NCBI RefSeq assembly: GCF_002251735.1
Contig: NZ_NOXS01000025.1
Coordinates: forward strand, 1-64,000
Direction of reading: 5' to 3'
Origin: Elstera cyanobacteriorum
GTDB taxonomy: Bacteria > Pseudomonadota > Alphaproteobacteria > Elsterales > Elsteraceae
DNA: 64,000 nucleotides
The stretch's first letter is position 1. Each line of letters starts with the position of its first letter. This document shows positions 11,834-19,406 of this stretch, piece after piece. Below the pieces are notes generated by a model that saw nothing but the letters and a program-made list of their open reading frames with translations, was not told the DNA's origin and ran no database searches. The position numbers were made by a program, and so were the translations under genes.

Positions 11834-11868
11834 TTGATACAATCTCATACTAGAGATATATTCTCATA
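11834..11868 (+). promoter_or_regulatory. promoter and probable autoregulatory operator of the XRE gene
   Basis: TTGATA (11834-11839) and TATATT (11857-11862) are 17 bases apart, a near-ideal sigma-70 promoter. The expected start point (11868-11870) falls on the ATG, so the mRNA is probably leaderless. Two direct copies of TCTCATA (11843-11849, 11862-11868) and a palindrome ATCTC-N6-GAGAT (11842-11857) sit in the spacer and on the -10, where the XRE product could bind and block its own transcription. Confidence 0.65.
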
Positions 11869-11869
11869 T

Positions 11870-12439
11870 ATGGAAAATACTCTTCCCGATGACGCCCTCG
11901 ACCATCGCCTTGCCCAGCGGCTGAAAGCGCTTCGGCAGGAACGCGGCTGGTCACTGGATGATCTCGCGAAACGCAGCGCCGTCAGTCGGGCGACGCTTTC
12001 CCGCCTGGAAAATGCCGAGGTGAGCGCGACGACCCAGGTGCTGGGGAAGCTCTGTAGCGCCTATGGCCTGACGCTCTCGCGGCTGATGCGGATGGTGGAA
12101 GTTGGTTTCGCCCCGCTGATCCGCCGCGCCGATCAGCCGGTCTGGACCGACCCCGCCACGGGTTTCACCCGCCGCTCGGTCTCCCCGCCTGCCCAAAGCC
12201 TAGCGGGGGAGGTGATCGACGCGACCCTTCCCCCGGGCACCGATATTGCCTACGACGCCCCGCCGCGTCCGGGGCTAGAGCATCATCTGGTGCTGCTGGA
12301 GGGGGAATTGCTGCTGACCCTGGAAGGGACCGCCCACCGCCTTTGCCCGGGGGATTGCCTACGCTACCAGCTTTTCGGCCCCAGCCGCTTTCAAACGCCG
12401 GCGCAGACCGGCGCCCGCTATCTGATTTTTTTTGTGTGA
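11870..12439 (+). CDS. XRE-family transcriptional regulator with cupin domain
   Basis: 189 residues from ATG 11870; an upstream in-frame start would require reading through the promoter. Residues about 12-65 form a helix-turn-helix of the lambda repressor type (LDDLAKRSAVSRATLSRLEN). The C-terminal half is a cupin barrel (LEHHLVLLEGELLLTLEG...LCPGDCLRYQ) likely to bind a small ligand. This HTH-cupin layout is common in regulators of amino acid, polyamine or resistance genes. The GNAT acetyltransferase gene follows after 8 bases and is the most likely target, along with its own promoter. The ligand cannot be told from sequence. Confidence 0.85.
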   Translation: MENTLPDDALDHRLAQRLKALRQERGWSLDDLAKRSAVSRATLSRLENAEVSATTQVLGKLCSAYGLTLSRLMRMVEVGFAPLIRRADQPVWTDPATGFTRRSVSPPAQSLAGEVIDATLPPGTDIAYDAPPRPGLEHHLVLLEGELLLTLEGTAHRLCPGDCLRYQLFGPSRFQTPAQTGARYLIFFV

Positions 12440-12447
12440 GGCTTAGC

Positions 12448-12966
12448 ATGGAAATCCTGTCTTTAAGCGCCGCCGACCTTGACCGCCGTCTGCCTGACTT
12501 GGCCGATCTGCTGCATGCTTGCGTGCAGGATGGCGCGAGTATCAGTTTTATGCTGCCTTTCTCCCCAGACGATGCCGCTGCCTTCTGGACGCAGAAAGTG
12601 CGCCCTGGCGTCGCGGCGGGCACGCGGGCGCTGCTGGTGGCGGAAGCGGACGGCCGATTGATTGGAACGGTGCAACTCGATACCGACACGCCGCCGAACC
12701 AGCCGCATCGGGGCGAAGTGTGTAAGCTGATGGTCCATCCGACCGCCCGCCGCCTTGGCGCGGCCAAGGCGCTGATGGGGGCGCTGGAAGCGGAAGCCCG
12801 GCAGCGGAACCGCGCTCTACTGACGCTGGATACCCGCACGGGTGATCGGGCGGAGCCGCTCTATATCGGCCTCGGCTATCAGGTGGTGGGGGTGATCCCC
12901 GGCTACGCGCTCAACACCGCCCGCGATGGGCTGCACGGCACCACAATCTTTTATAAAGAGCTATAA
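12448..12966 (+). CDS. GNAT-family N-acetyltransferase
   Basis: 172 residues from ATG 12448. The acetyl-CoA binding motif is visible in VCKLMVHPTARRLGAAKALMGALE (cited here in part as VHPTARRLGAAKALM), followed by a TLDTRTGDRAEPLYIGLGYQ segment that matches the GNAT C-terminal strand and helix. It acetylates an unknown small molecule or peptide with acetyl-CoA. It is co-transcribed with the XRE-cupin regulator 8 bases upstream; the pair may form a ligand-responsive detoxification unit, which is inference. Confidence 0.8.
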   Translation: MEILSLSAADLDRRLPDLADLLHACVQDGASISFMLPFSPDDAAAFWTQKVRPGVAAGTRALLVAEADGRLIGTVQLDTDTPPNQPHRGEVCKLMVHPTARRLGAAKALMGALEAEARQRNRALLTLDTRTGDRAEPLYIGLGYQVVGVIPGYALNTARDGLHGTTIFYKEL

Positions 12967-12994
12967 ATAAGTATATCGGTCTGAGCTTAACCGC

Positions 12995-13450
12995 TTAAAC
13001 AACCGGTTGTTCTAGCGCGCTAATGACGGATGTGATTTGTTCGTTTAGATCGTATAGGAGAGCGTTAGGCTCATTCCCTGGTTTGATCTGATAAATAATC
13101 TCCGGCGTCAGCGGGGTTCCCTGCGGATTTATGACGGCTTCCATATATAAATAGGCGGCGTCTCCGCTGGTTGTTACTGTTTGTGTGATGTTGAAGCCGA
13201 CCGGATCATCCGTAGAAATGTTGAGTGCCTGGGCGGAGATGAATTTTTGAAAATCCTTTAAATAAGCAATGGCTTGAGTCAGGAGGTCATTAAGCATTGG
13301 AACCATATTGGCTGAGACGATGAAGCTGCCGTCGTCCCCATTTTTATTGACCCAGCATAATTGAAAGCTCGCAAATTTCGGTGCGAGAGTGGCTATAACT
13401 TTTAAATCTGTGATCGGAAGGTTCAGAGTGCTTGTAGGTGCAGTTATCAT
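12995..13450 (-). CDS. hypothetical protein, no family recognised
   Basis: 151 residues from the ATG at 13450, chosen because GGTGAG lies 6 bases upstream; a GTG at 13483 is possible. I do not recognise the sequence. It has no signal peptide or membrane segment, a LPITDLKVIATLAPKFASF N-terminal segment, a central probable helix, and beta-rich C-terminal text (FNITQTVTTSGDAAYLYMEA). Only one Cys is present. Base composition is more A/T-rich than neighbouring genes, suggesting recent acquisition. It stands alone between a convergent GNAT gene and cpdB. Function unknown. Confidence 0.6.
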   Translation of the reverse strand: MITAPTSTLNLPITDLKVIATLAPKFASFQLCWVNKNGDDGSFIVSANMVPMLNDLLTQAIAYLKDFQKFISAQALNISTDDPVGFNITQTVTTSGDAAYLYMEAVINPQGTPLTPEIIYQIKPGNEPNALLYDLNEQITSVISALEQPVV

Positions 13451-13543
13451 ACTGTGCTCACCGTTAGTTAAAAACTTCCCCACCCGATTCGATTTGCTGC
13501 TGAGACGTATATGCCAAGACCCAGCGGAAGCGAGGAAGAGTGA

Positions 13544-13573
13544 GGGGATAAGCTCGTTAGAGTAGCTTACCCC
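13544..13573 (-). terminator. hairpin downstream of cpdB
   Basis: Arms GGGG(A)TAAGCT and AGCTTACCCC form a 10-bp stem with one bulged base and a 9-nt loop, 30 bases beyond the cpdB stop. A U-run is missing on the minus strand, so termination efficiency is uncertain. Confidence 0.45.
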
Positions 13574-13602
13574 CTTTAACGCATTCGTGGAATTGCTTGG
13601 GC

Positions 13603-15537
13603 TTAATCCAGCTTCAGCCCATAGCGCACAAAACCGTTCTGGCCGTCGCCGAGCTTCGTCAAAGCCGGGTTGGAGGCGAGGAAGGCTTCGGCCTTGGCGC
13701 CGCTTTCGAACGCGAGGGTTACCGGCTTGCCAGTTTTGGCAAAACGCCAGTTCTTATCGGCGCTGGGGTTCACCGATTTTTGTTCGGTGATGAAGTCGAT
13801 CAGCGCCTGGCGGTTTTCGTCCGGGGCTTGCAGAATGATGTTCTTGCCATCAAGGCCGGGGAACTTACCGCCGCCCGAGGCGCGGTAATTGTTGGTGACG
13901 ATGACGAAGTCTTGCTTATCGTCAATCGGCTTACCTTGGAAAGCCAGGTTCTTGATGCGGCGCGCGTCGGGGGCGACCAGCTTGCCGTCGTTATCGTAGC
14001 GCTTCGGCTGGGTTACATCGACCTCATAGGTTACGCCGTCGATAATATCGAAATTGAAGGTTGGGAAGCTGGTATCGACCAGATCCTGCGGGTCGCTCTT
14101 GTTCGGGTCGATCTGTTTGAACTGGCCCGCCGACATTTCCAGCCATTCGCGCACGCCCGCACCCGTCAGCGTCACCATTTGGACCGTGTTCGGGTAGAGG
14201 TAGAGATCCGCCGCATTCTTAATGGCAATTTCACCCGCCGGAACATCGGTGTAATAGTCAGGCCCACCGCGCCCGCCCGCTTTGAAAGGTGCTGCTGCCG
14301 ACAAGATCGGCAGGTTTTCGTATTTCGTGCCCTTCAGCGCCTTTTGGGCGTACCAAACCTGCGCGTCGGAAACGATCTGCACCGAGGGATCGTCCTGCAC
14401 CAAGGCAAAATAACTATAGATCGGCGCTGCGACCTTACCAAAGGGGGCACGAATATACTTCAGCACCTCTTCATGGACAGGGGTAACCGCCGCGACAATA
14501 TCCGGCTGATTATCGACCAGCGGAACCCGCTTGCGGTTCTCGTCGAGCTTATAGATGGGGCGGATACTGCTGGTGCCGCTGGTGACGCTCCAGCCACCGT
14601 CAGTTTTGGTCAATTCAAGGTCGAATACCCCCAGGTGGCTCCCCCAGAAGCCGGGCATGGCGATGGGAACACCATTGATGGTGCCTTTGGCGGCGTCGGC
14701 GCCCGCGAGATCTTTGAATTGTCCGGGGAAGGTAAGATGCTGATGGCCGGTTAGAACGGCGTGGATGCCAGGAACTTTCGTAAGCGCCCAGCCAGCATTT
14801 TCGGCCATATCCCCCGATTTCACCTGATCGGTGCCAATGCCGGTATGCGCTGCAAGGATGATCAGGTCAGCGCCTTTTGCTTTAACCTCGGGCACAATGG
14901 CTTCGGCGGTTGCCACAATGTCTTTGGTGACGATTTTACCGTCGAGATGGGCCTTATCCCATTGCACGATCTGCGGCGTCGTTAGACCGATGACGGCGAT
15001 CTTAATGGGATGTTCCTTACCACCCGTGTCTTTCACTGTACGGTCGAGGATGACATAGGGTTTAAAACGATGGGTATTGCCATCAGTTTCAAAGATATTC
15101 GCCGAGACCGAAGGGAATTTCGCCCCTTTCAAAGCCGTATCGAGGAAGGGTAAGCCGAAGTTGAATTCATGATTACCGAGCGAAGCGGCATCATAGCCAA
15201 TCAGGTTCATGGCCATATACATCGGATGTGTATCACCATCCTTCAGGCCCTTAACCTTGGCGATATAATCGCCCAACGGATTGCCCTGCAGCAGGTCGCC
15301 GTTATCGATCAGCAGGCTGTTCGGGGCTTCGGTCCGCGCTTGCCGGATCAGCGTCGCGACCTTGCTGAGGCCGACGGTATTATCCTCCGCATCCCGATAA
15401 TAATCGTAATTCAGCAGACTCGTGTGCAGATCCGTGGTTTGCAGCAGCCGAAGTTTGGCGGTCACCTGCTGGGCCAGAACCGGCGTGGTCAGAAGCGATC
15501 CGGCCAGAAACAGGCCGACGAGCGAGCGCGTGCGCAT
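13603..15537 (-). CDS. cpdB: 2',3'-cyclic-nucleotide 2'-phosphodiesterase/3'-nucleotidase
   Basis: 644 residues with a clear Sec signal peptide ending at LTTPVLAQQ, so the protein is periplasmic. The metallophosphoesterase domain begins with LLQTTDLHTS (metal-binding Asp and His) and continues with NGDLLQGNPLGDY and SLGNHEFNFGLP. A 5'-nucleotidase C-terminal domain covers about the last 250 residues. It hydrolyses 2',3'-cyclic nucleotides to 3'-nucleotides and then to nucleosides, allowing scavenging of RNA breakdown products and phosphate. It is transcribed alone and diverges from the aldehyde dehydrogenase gene. Confidence 0.93.
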   Translation of the reverse strand: MRTRSLVGLFLAGSLLTTPVLAQQVTAKLRLLQTTDLHTSLLNYDYYRDAEDNTVGLSKVATLIRQARTEAPNSLLIDNGDLLQGNPLGDYIAKVKGLKDGDTHPMYMAMNLIGYDAASLGNHEFNFGLPFLDTALKGAKFPSVSANIFETDGNTHRFKPYVILDRTVKDTGGKEHPIKIAVIGLTTPQIVQWDKAHLDGKIVTKDIVATAEAIVPEVKAKGADLIILAAHTGIGTDQVKSGDMAENAGWALTKVPGIHAVLTGHQHLTFPGQFKDLAGADAAKGTINGVPIAMPGFWGSHLGVFDLELTKTDGGWSVTSGTSSIRPIYKLDENRKRVPLVDNQPDIVAAVTPVHEEVLKYIRAPFGKVAAPIYSYFALVQDDPSVQIVSDAQVWYAQKALKGTKYENLPILSAAAPFKAGGRGGPDYYTDVPAGEIAIKNAADLYLYPNTVQMVTLTGAGVREWLEMSAGQFKQIDPNKSDPQDLVDTSFPTFNFDIIDGVTYEVDVTQPKRYDNDGKLVAPDARRIKNLAFQGKPIDDKQDFVIVTNNYRASGGGKFPGLDGKNIILQAPDENRQALIDFITEQKSVNPSADKNWRFAKTGKPVTLAFESGAKAEAFLASNPALTKLGDGQNGFVRYGLKLD

Positions 15538-15692
15538 GTGTATTTTCCCCTTGTCACAGTGCCCTAAGGCTTTCGCACGATAGCAAACAAACCATCTGGA
15601 CGGGCTCGTGAAATTTTGGTGACGTTAGCGTCAAGTTTTTGGGCGCATTGACCCTGCCGTTGTGGCGGGCGCCCGTGGTGGAGGAAACCCCT

Positions 15693-17198
15693 GTGACGAC
15701 CTTGCGTTCCGACGATCTCGCCCCCGTTCTCGATCCGAAGCTGTTGGCGAAGGCCCTGTCGGGCAAGCTGCTGATCAATGGCGATCTCGTCCCGGCCCTC
15801 AGCGGCAAGACCTTCCCGGTCGTCAATCCTGCAACCGGCGAACAGATTGCCGACGCCGCGTTGGGCGAAGCGGCGGATGTGGCGAAGGCCGCCGAGGCGG
15901 CGCAGGCCGCGCAGAAACTCTGGGCCGCCCGCCCGGCGCGCGAACGCGGGAAGCTGGTGGCCGCCTGCGGTCAGATTTTGCAGGAGCATCAGGAAGAACT
16001 CGGTCGCCTTGTCGCCCTTGAAACCGGCAAAGCCCTGCGCACCGAAAGCCGGGTCGAAGCCTCCGTCCTCGCCGATGTTTTTACCTTCTTCGGGGGGCTG
16101 GCGCCGGAGTTGAAGGGCGAAAGCGTGCCGTTCAACCCGGATATGTTGACGGTGACGATCCACGAACCGCTCGGCGTTGTCGGCGCGATTATCCCGTGGA
16201 ATGTGCCAATGATGCTGATGGCGCTGAAAATCGCCCCGGCGTTGGTGGCGGGAAATACCGTTATCGTCAAATCGGCGGAAGAAGCGCCGCTGGCGGTTTT
16301 GCGCGCTTGTCAGCTCATGGCCTCGGTGCTGCCGAAGGGCACGCTGAATATCCTATCGGGCTTTGGGCCGGACTGTGGGGCACCGCTGGTGCAGCACCCC
16401 GCCGTGCGCAAGGTCACCTTCACCGGCTCGGTCGAAACCGGCAAGATCGTTGCTCGCGCCGCTGCCGATAAGTTGATCCCGGTCACGCTCGAACTCGGCG
16501 GCAAATCGCCGATGATCGTTTGCGCCGATGCTGACCTTGACCGCGCCGTCGCGGGGGCGATTGCAGGGGTGCGCTTTACCCGCCAGGGCCAAAGCTGCAC
16601 GGCGGCGAGCCGCATTTATGTTCATGCCGACCTGCACGATGCCTTCATCGCCAAGCTGACGGCGAAGGTTAACGAGATGAAGATGGGCGATCCGCTGGAC
16701 GAGGCGACCGACATCGGCACGATCATCTCCAAGGATCAGTTCGACAAAGTGCAGAACTACGTCGCCATCGGCGAGGCGGAGGGTGGTACGGCCCTCCGCT
16801 GCGCCCAAATGCCCAAGGAAGCGGCGTTGGCCAAGGGGTTCTTCGCCCAGCCGGTGGTGTTTACCGGCCTGCCCGCGACCAGTCGGGTCTTGCGCGAAGA
16901 AATCTTCGGTCCGGTTACCTGTATTCAGCCCTGGACCGATTTTGACGCGGTGATTGCTGCGGCGAACGATAGCGACTATGGGCTGGCGGCAACGATCTGG
17001 ACCAAAGATCTGAAAACCGCGCTCGACGCCTCGCGCCGTCTCGAAGCCGGGCTGGTACAGGTCAATCAGAACCTCGTCGTGCAGCCGAATATTTCCTATG
17101 GCGGGATCAAGCAGTCTGGTCTTGGCAAGGAAGCCTCGCTGGAATCGATGCTTGAGCATTTCACCCATAAAAAGACCGTCATCCTGAATATGACCTAA
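15693..17198 (+). CDS. NAD(P)-dependent aldehyde dehydrogenase
   Basis: 501 residues from the GTG at 15693; GGAGG at 15680-15684 with an 8-base spacer decides this start over an in-frame TTG at 15639. The ALDH fold is complete: cofactor-binding segment IIPWNVPMM, FTGSVETG, catalytic Glu267 in LELGGKSP and nucleophile Cys302 in GQSCTAAS. It oxidises an aldehyde to the acid. The closest general family is betaine-, phenylacetaldehyde- or gamma-aminobutyraldehyde-type ALDHs, but substrate cannot be assigned. It stands alone, with its own terminator. Confidence 0.88.
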   Translation: MTTLRSDDLAPVLDPKLLAKALSGKLLINGDLVPALSGKTFPVVNPATGEQIADAALGEAADVAKAAEAAQAAQKLWAARPARERGKLVAACGQILQEHQEELGRLVALETGKALRTESRVEASVLADVFTFFGGLAPELKGESVPFNPDMLTVTIHEPLGVVGAIIPWNVPMMLMALKIAPALVAGNTVIVKSAEEAPLAVLRACQLMASVLPKGTLNILSGFGPDCGAPLVQHPAVRKVTFTGSVETGKIVARAAADKLIPVTLELGGKSPMIVCADADLDRAVAGAIAGVRFTRQGQSCTAASRIYVHADLHDAFIAKLTAKVNEMKMGDPLDEATDIGTIISKDQFDKVQNYVAIGEAEGGTALRCAQMPKEAALAKGFFAQPVVFTGLPATSRVLREEIFGPVTCIQPWTDFDAVIAAANDSDYGLAATIWTKDLKTALDASRRLEAGLVQVNQNLVVQPNISYGGIKQSGLGKEASLESMLEHFTHKKTVILNMT

Positions 17199-17206
17199 AA
17201 AGCTAA

Positions 17207-17245
17207 GGAGCGGGCCGGTCTGCGGCCCGCTCCGCGTGCGTTTTT
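17207..17245 (+). terminator. intrinsic terminator of the aldehyde dehydrogenase gene
   Basis: An 11-bp GC-rich stem (17207-17217 with 17223-17233), a 5-nt loop and a downstream GCGTGCGTTTTT tract, beginning 8 bases after the stop codon. Confidence 0.85.
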
Positions 17246-17349
17246 ATCGCCCGATACTCGTTGTCACAGTTTAAAAACGCTCTGACTTCTGCTTACCTAC
17301 TGCCCGCCGTTAAGGCCGTGGGGGCCGGGGTAAAGAGGCGGAGGGATAA

Positions 17350-18651
17350 GTGTTCGCACGGTTATTTTCCGGTCGGTCAGCGGATGACGCCGATTTCATC
17401 GCCTTGTGGGAAAATCTGGCCGGGGTTGGCCTGTGGCACGCCAGCCTGTTTCAGGCCGAAACGCTGCACGAGAAAAGCCAGTGGGTGTGGTCGGCGGAAT
17501 TCCGGCGGCTTCTGGGGTTTGCCAGCGAAGCCGAGTTCCCGAACACGATCCAAGCGCTGGTAACGCGCCTGCACCCGGACGATGGCGAGGCCGCCCGCGC
17601 CAAGCTGCGGGCGATGATCGCCGCGCGCGGCAGTTCGGAACGCTACGATCACCCCATCCGCATCAAGTGCAAGGATGGCACCTACCGCTGGTTCCGCTTT
17701 ACGGCGGGCGTTCTGCGCGATGGCGCCGGGGTGGCCGCCAAGGCTGGCGGCGCGCTGATCGACATTGATGCGGCGATGACGTTGCAGAATGACCAAAGCC
17801 AGCGGGTTGAAACGCTTGGCACAGTGTCGATGCAGCTTGAGCATTCGGTTGCCGATGCGGTGGAGGCTTCCGCCCAGAAGGTTGGCGAGGTTCGGATTGC
17901 GGCGCAGAAGCAGGTGCAGACGGCCCAACGCGCCCAGGAACAACTCGGCACGGCGGCGGCCTCTTCCCGGCAAGCGCTGAGCGGGGCGGAGACCGTGGCA
18001 GCGGCGACGGAGGAATTGTCGGCGTCGATTGCCGAAATTGGCCGTCAGGTGACCGAGGCTTCCTCCATCTCTCATACCGCGACCCAGGAAACCGGACGAA
18101 CCAATTCGATTATTCAGACCCTGGCGGGCGCCGCCGATAAGATCGGCCAGGTTGTTAGCCTGATTAATAATATTGCCGGGCAGACCAATCTTCTGGCGCT
18201 GAATGCCACCATCGAAGCCGCGCGCGCCGGGGAAGCGGGCAAGGGCTTCGCGGTGGTCGCGACGGAAGTGAAGAGCCTCGCCAGCCAGACCGCCAAAGCC
18301 ACCGACGAAATCAGCGAACAGATCGCGGCGGTGCAGACGGAAACCGGGCGCGCGGTGGAAGCCATCCAAAAGGTGACGGACGTGATCGCCCGCGTTCAGT
18401 CGATCAATACCCAGATTGCGGCATCCGTGGAGCAGCAGGACGCCGCCACCCGCGAAATCGCCCGCACGGTCCAGCAGGCGGTGGCCGTGAGCCGCGATAT
18501 GAACCGCACGCTGGATACGGTGGTGACCGGTATGTCGGAAACCGCATCCCTGGCCCAATCCGTCGAAGGGTCGGCGAATGTGCTGACCCGCCAGTCGGAA
18601 GAACTTCGGCAGGAAGTGCAAGCGCTGCTGGACGTGCTGCGCAGCGTGTGA
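17350..18651 (+). CDS. soluble methyl-accepting chemotaxis protein with PAS domain
   Basis: 433 residues from GTG 17350, preceded by GGAGGG. No membrane segment is visible. Residues about 20-140 form a PAS fold (LWHASLF...[11 protein letters not shown]...HPDDG...[17 protein letters not shown]), and about 170-430 form the coiled-coil signalling domain with the conserved hairpin tip region [20 protein letters not shown]. It should signal through CheW/CheA to the flagellar motor from the cytoplasm, probably sensing an internal signal such as redox state. No CheW-binding partner or che genes are nearby. The PAS is of the PAS_3 type; a bound cofactor cannot be inferred. Confidence 0.9.
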   Translation: MFARLFSGRSADDADFIALWENLAGVGLWHASLFQAETLHEKSQWVWSAEFRRLLGFASEAEFPNTIQALVTRLHPDDGEAARAKLRAMIAARGSSERYDHPIRIKCKDGTYRWFRFTAGVLRDGAGVAAKAGGALIDIDAAMTLQNDQSQRVETLGTVSMQLEHSVADAVEASAQKVGEVRIAAQKQVQTAQRAQEQLGTAAASSRQALSGAETVAAATEELSASIAEIGRQVTEASSISHTATQETGRTNSIIQTLAGAADKIGQVVSLINNIAGQTNLLALNATIEAARAGEAGKGFAVVATEVKSLASQTAKATDEISEQIAAVQTETGRAVEAIQKVTDVIARVQSINTQIAASVEQQDAATREIARTVQQAVAVSRDMNRTLDTVVTGMSETASLAQSVEGSANVLTRQSEELRQEVQALLDVLRSV

Positions 18652-18654
18652 GGG

Positions 18655-18674
18655 GAGGGGGCTTTCGCCCCCTC
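18655..18674. terminator. bidirectional hairpin between chemoreceptor and GST genes
   Basis: An 8-bp stem GAGGGGGC/GCCCCCTC with a TTTC loop lies between two convergent stop codons only 29 bases apart, so it can serve both genes. U-runs are short. Confidence 0.6.
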
Positions 18675-18680
18675 GTCCCC

Positions 18681-19307
18681 TTAAGCTTTCGCGGGAACCA
18701 AGGCATCATCCAGCGCCGCCGCTTTAACGGCGGCGGGGCGCTGACGTAATTTGCCGACATAGGCCGCCAGCGTCGGCGTGCCCGGAATGATCTTAAAGCC
18801 CATCAGCCAGCCTAGCGATGCGCCGACGTAAACATCGGCGGCGGTGAACCTGTCGCCGGTCAGATAGGGCTGGGTGCTGAGCGTCTTGTCCAGAGCCTGG
18901 GTGACGCGGGCCAACGACCCATAGCCCGCCATGCGTTCTTGCTCCGGCTTCACCTCGACCCCCAGAGCCTGATTGACCCCGGCAGCTTCCAGCGGGCCTG
19001 CGCCGAAGAACAACCAGCGGAAATAGGCGGCGCGTTCAGGCGTGCCGGGGGCGGGGGCGATCTGCGCGTCCGGGAAGGCGTCAGCCAAATAGGTACAGAT
19101 CGCGGCGGTTTCGGTCACGATGGCATCGCCATGTTTCAAAGCCGGAACCTTGCCCATCGGGTTGATCGCCAAATATTCAGGCTCCTTCATCGTCGTGGCG
19201 TAATCCAGCACCTCGACGTGATAGGGAACGCCGATTTCTTCCAGCAGCCAGCGCACGGTGCGCCCGCGTGAATAGGGATTGGTATAGAGAATAATATCGC
19301 CGGACAT
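18681..19307 (-). CDS. glutathione S-transferase family protein
   Basis: 208 residues. The N-terminal thioredoxin-like domain has LYTNPYSRGRTVRWLLEEIG, with Ser8/Arg10-type positions, and MGKVPALKHGDAIVTETAAI holds the cis-Pro and the Glu-Thr/Ser pair that binds glutathione's gamma-glutamyl group. The C-terminal helical domain has DRFTAADVYVGASLGW, the N-capping box of GSTs. It conjugates or reduces with glutathione; the substrate is unknown. It is monocistronic, converging on the soluble chemoreceptor gene. Confidence 0.85.
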   Translation of the reverse strand: MSGDIILYTNPYSRGRTVRWLLEEIGVPYHVEVLDYATTMKEPEYLAINPMGKVPALKHGDAIVTETAAICTYLADAFPDAQIAPAPGTPERAAYFRWLFFGAGPLEAAGVNQALGVEVKPEQERMAGYGSLARVTQALDKTLSTQPYLTGDRFTAADVYVGASLGWLMGFKIIPGTPTLAAYVGKLRQRPAAVKAAALDDALVPAKA

Positions 19308-19369
19308 GGGGCCTCCCGAAAATGTCCGGCGCAGTCTATCCCACAGGGGTGTCGCTGGGAAACCCGGTA

Positions 19370-19399
19370 GGCCCCCGGTTCTGGGGAGAACCGGGGGCC
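19370..19399 (-). terminator. hairpin downstream of the acyl-CoA dehydrogenase operon
   Basis: A perfect 13-bp GC-rich stem (19370-19382 with 19387-19399) and a 4-nt loop, 7 bases beyond the stop codon of the operon's last gene. No U-tract follows on the minus strand. Confidence 0.55.
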
Positions 19400-19406
19400 G
19401 GGGGGA

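Noticed and set aside
13597-14754. 385-codon open frame on the plus strand across cpdB
   Set aside because: It is a shadow of cpdB, whose signal peptide and metal motifs are all on the minus strand.
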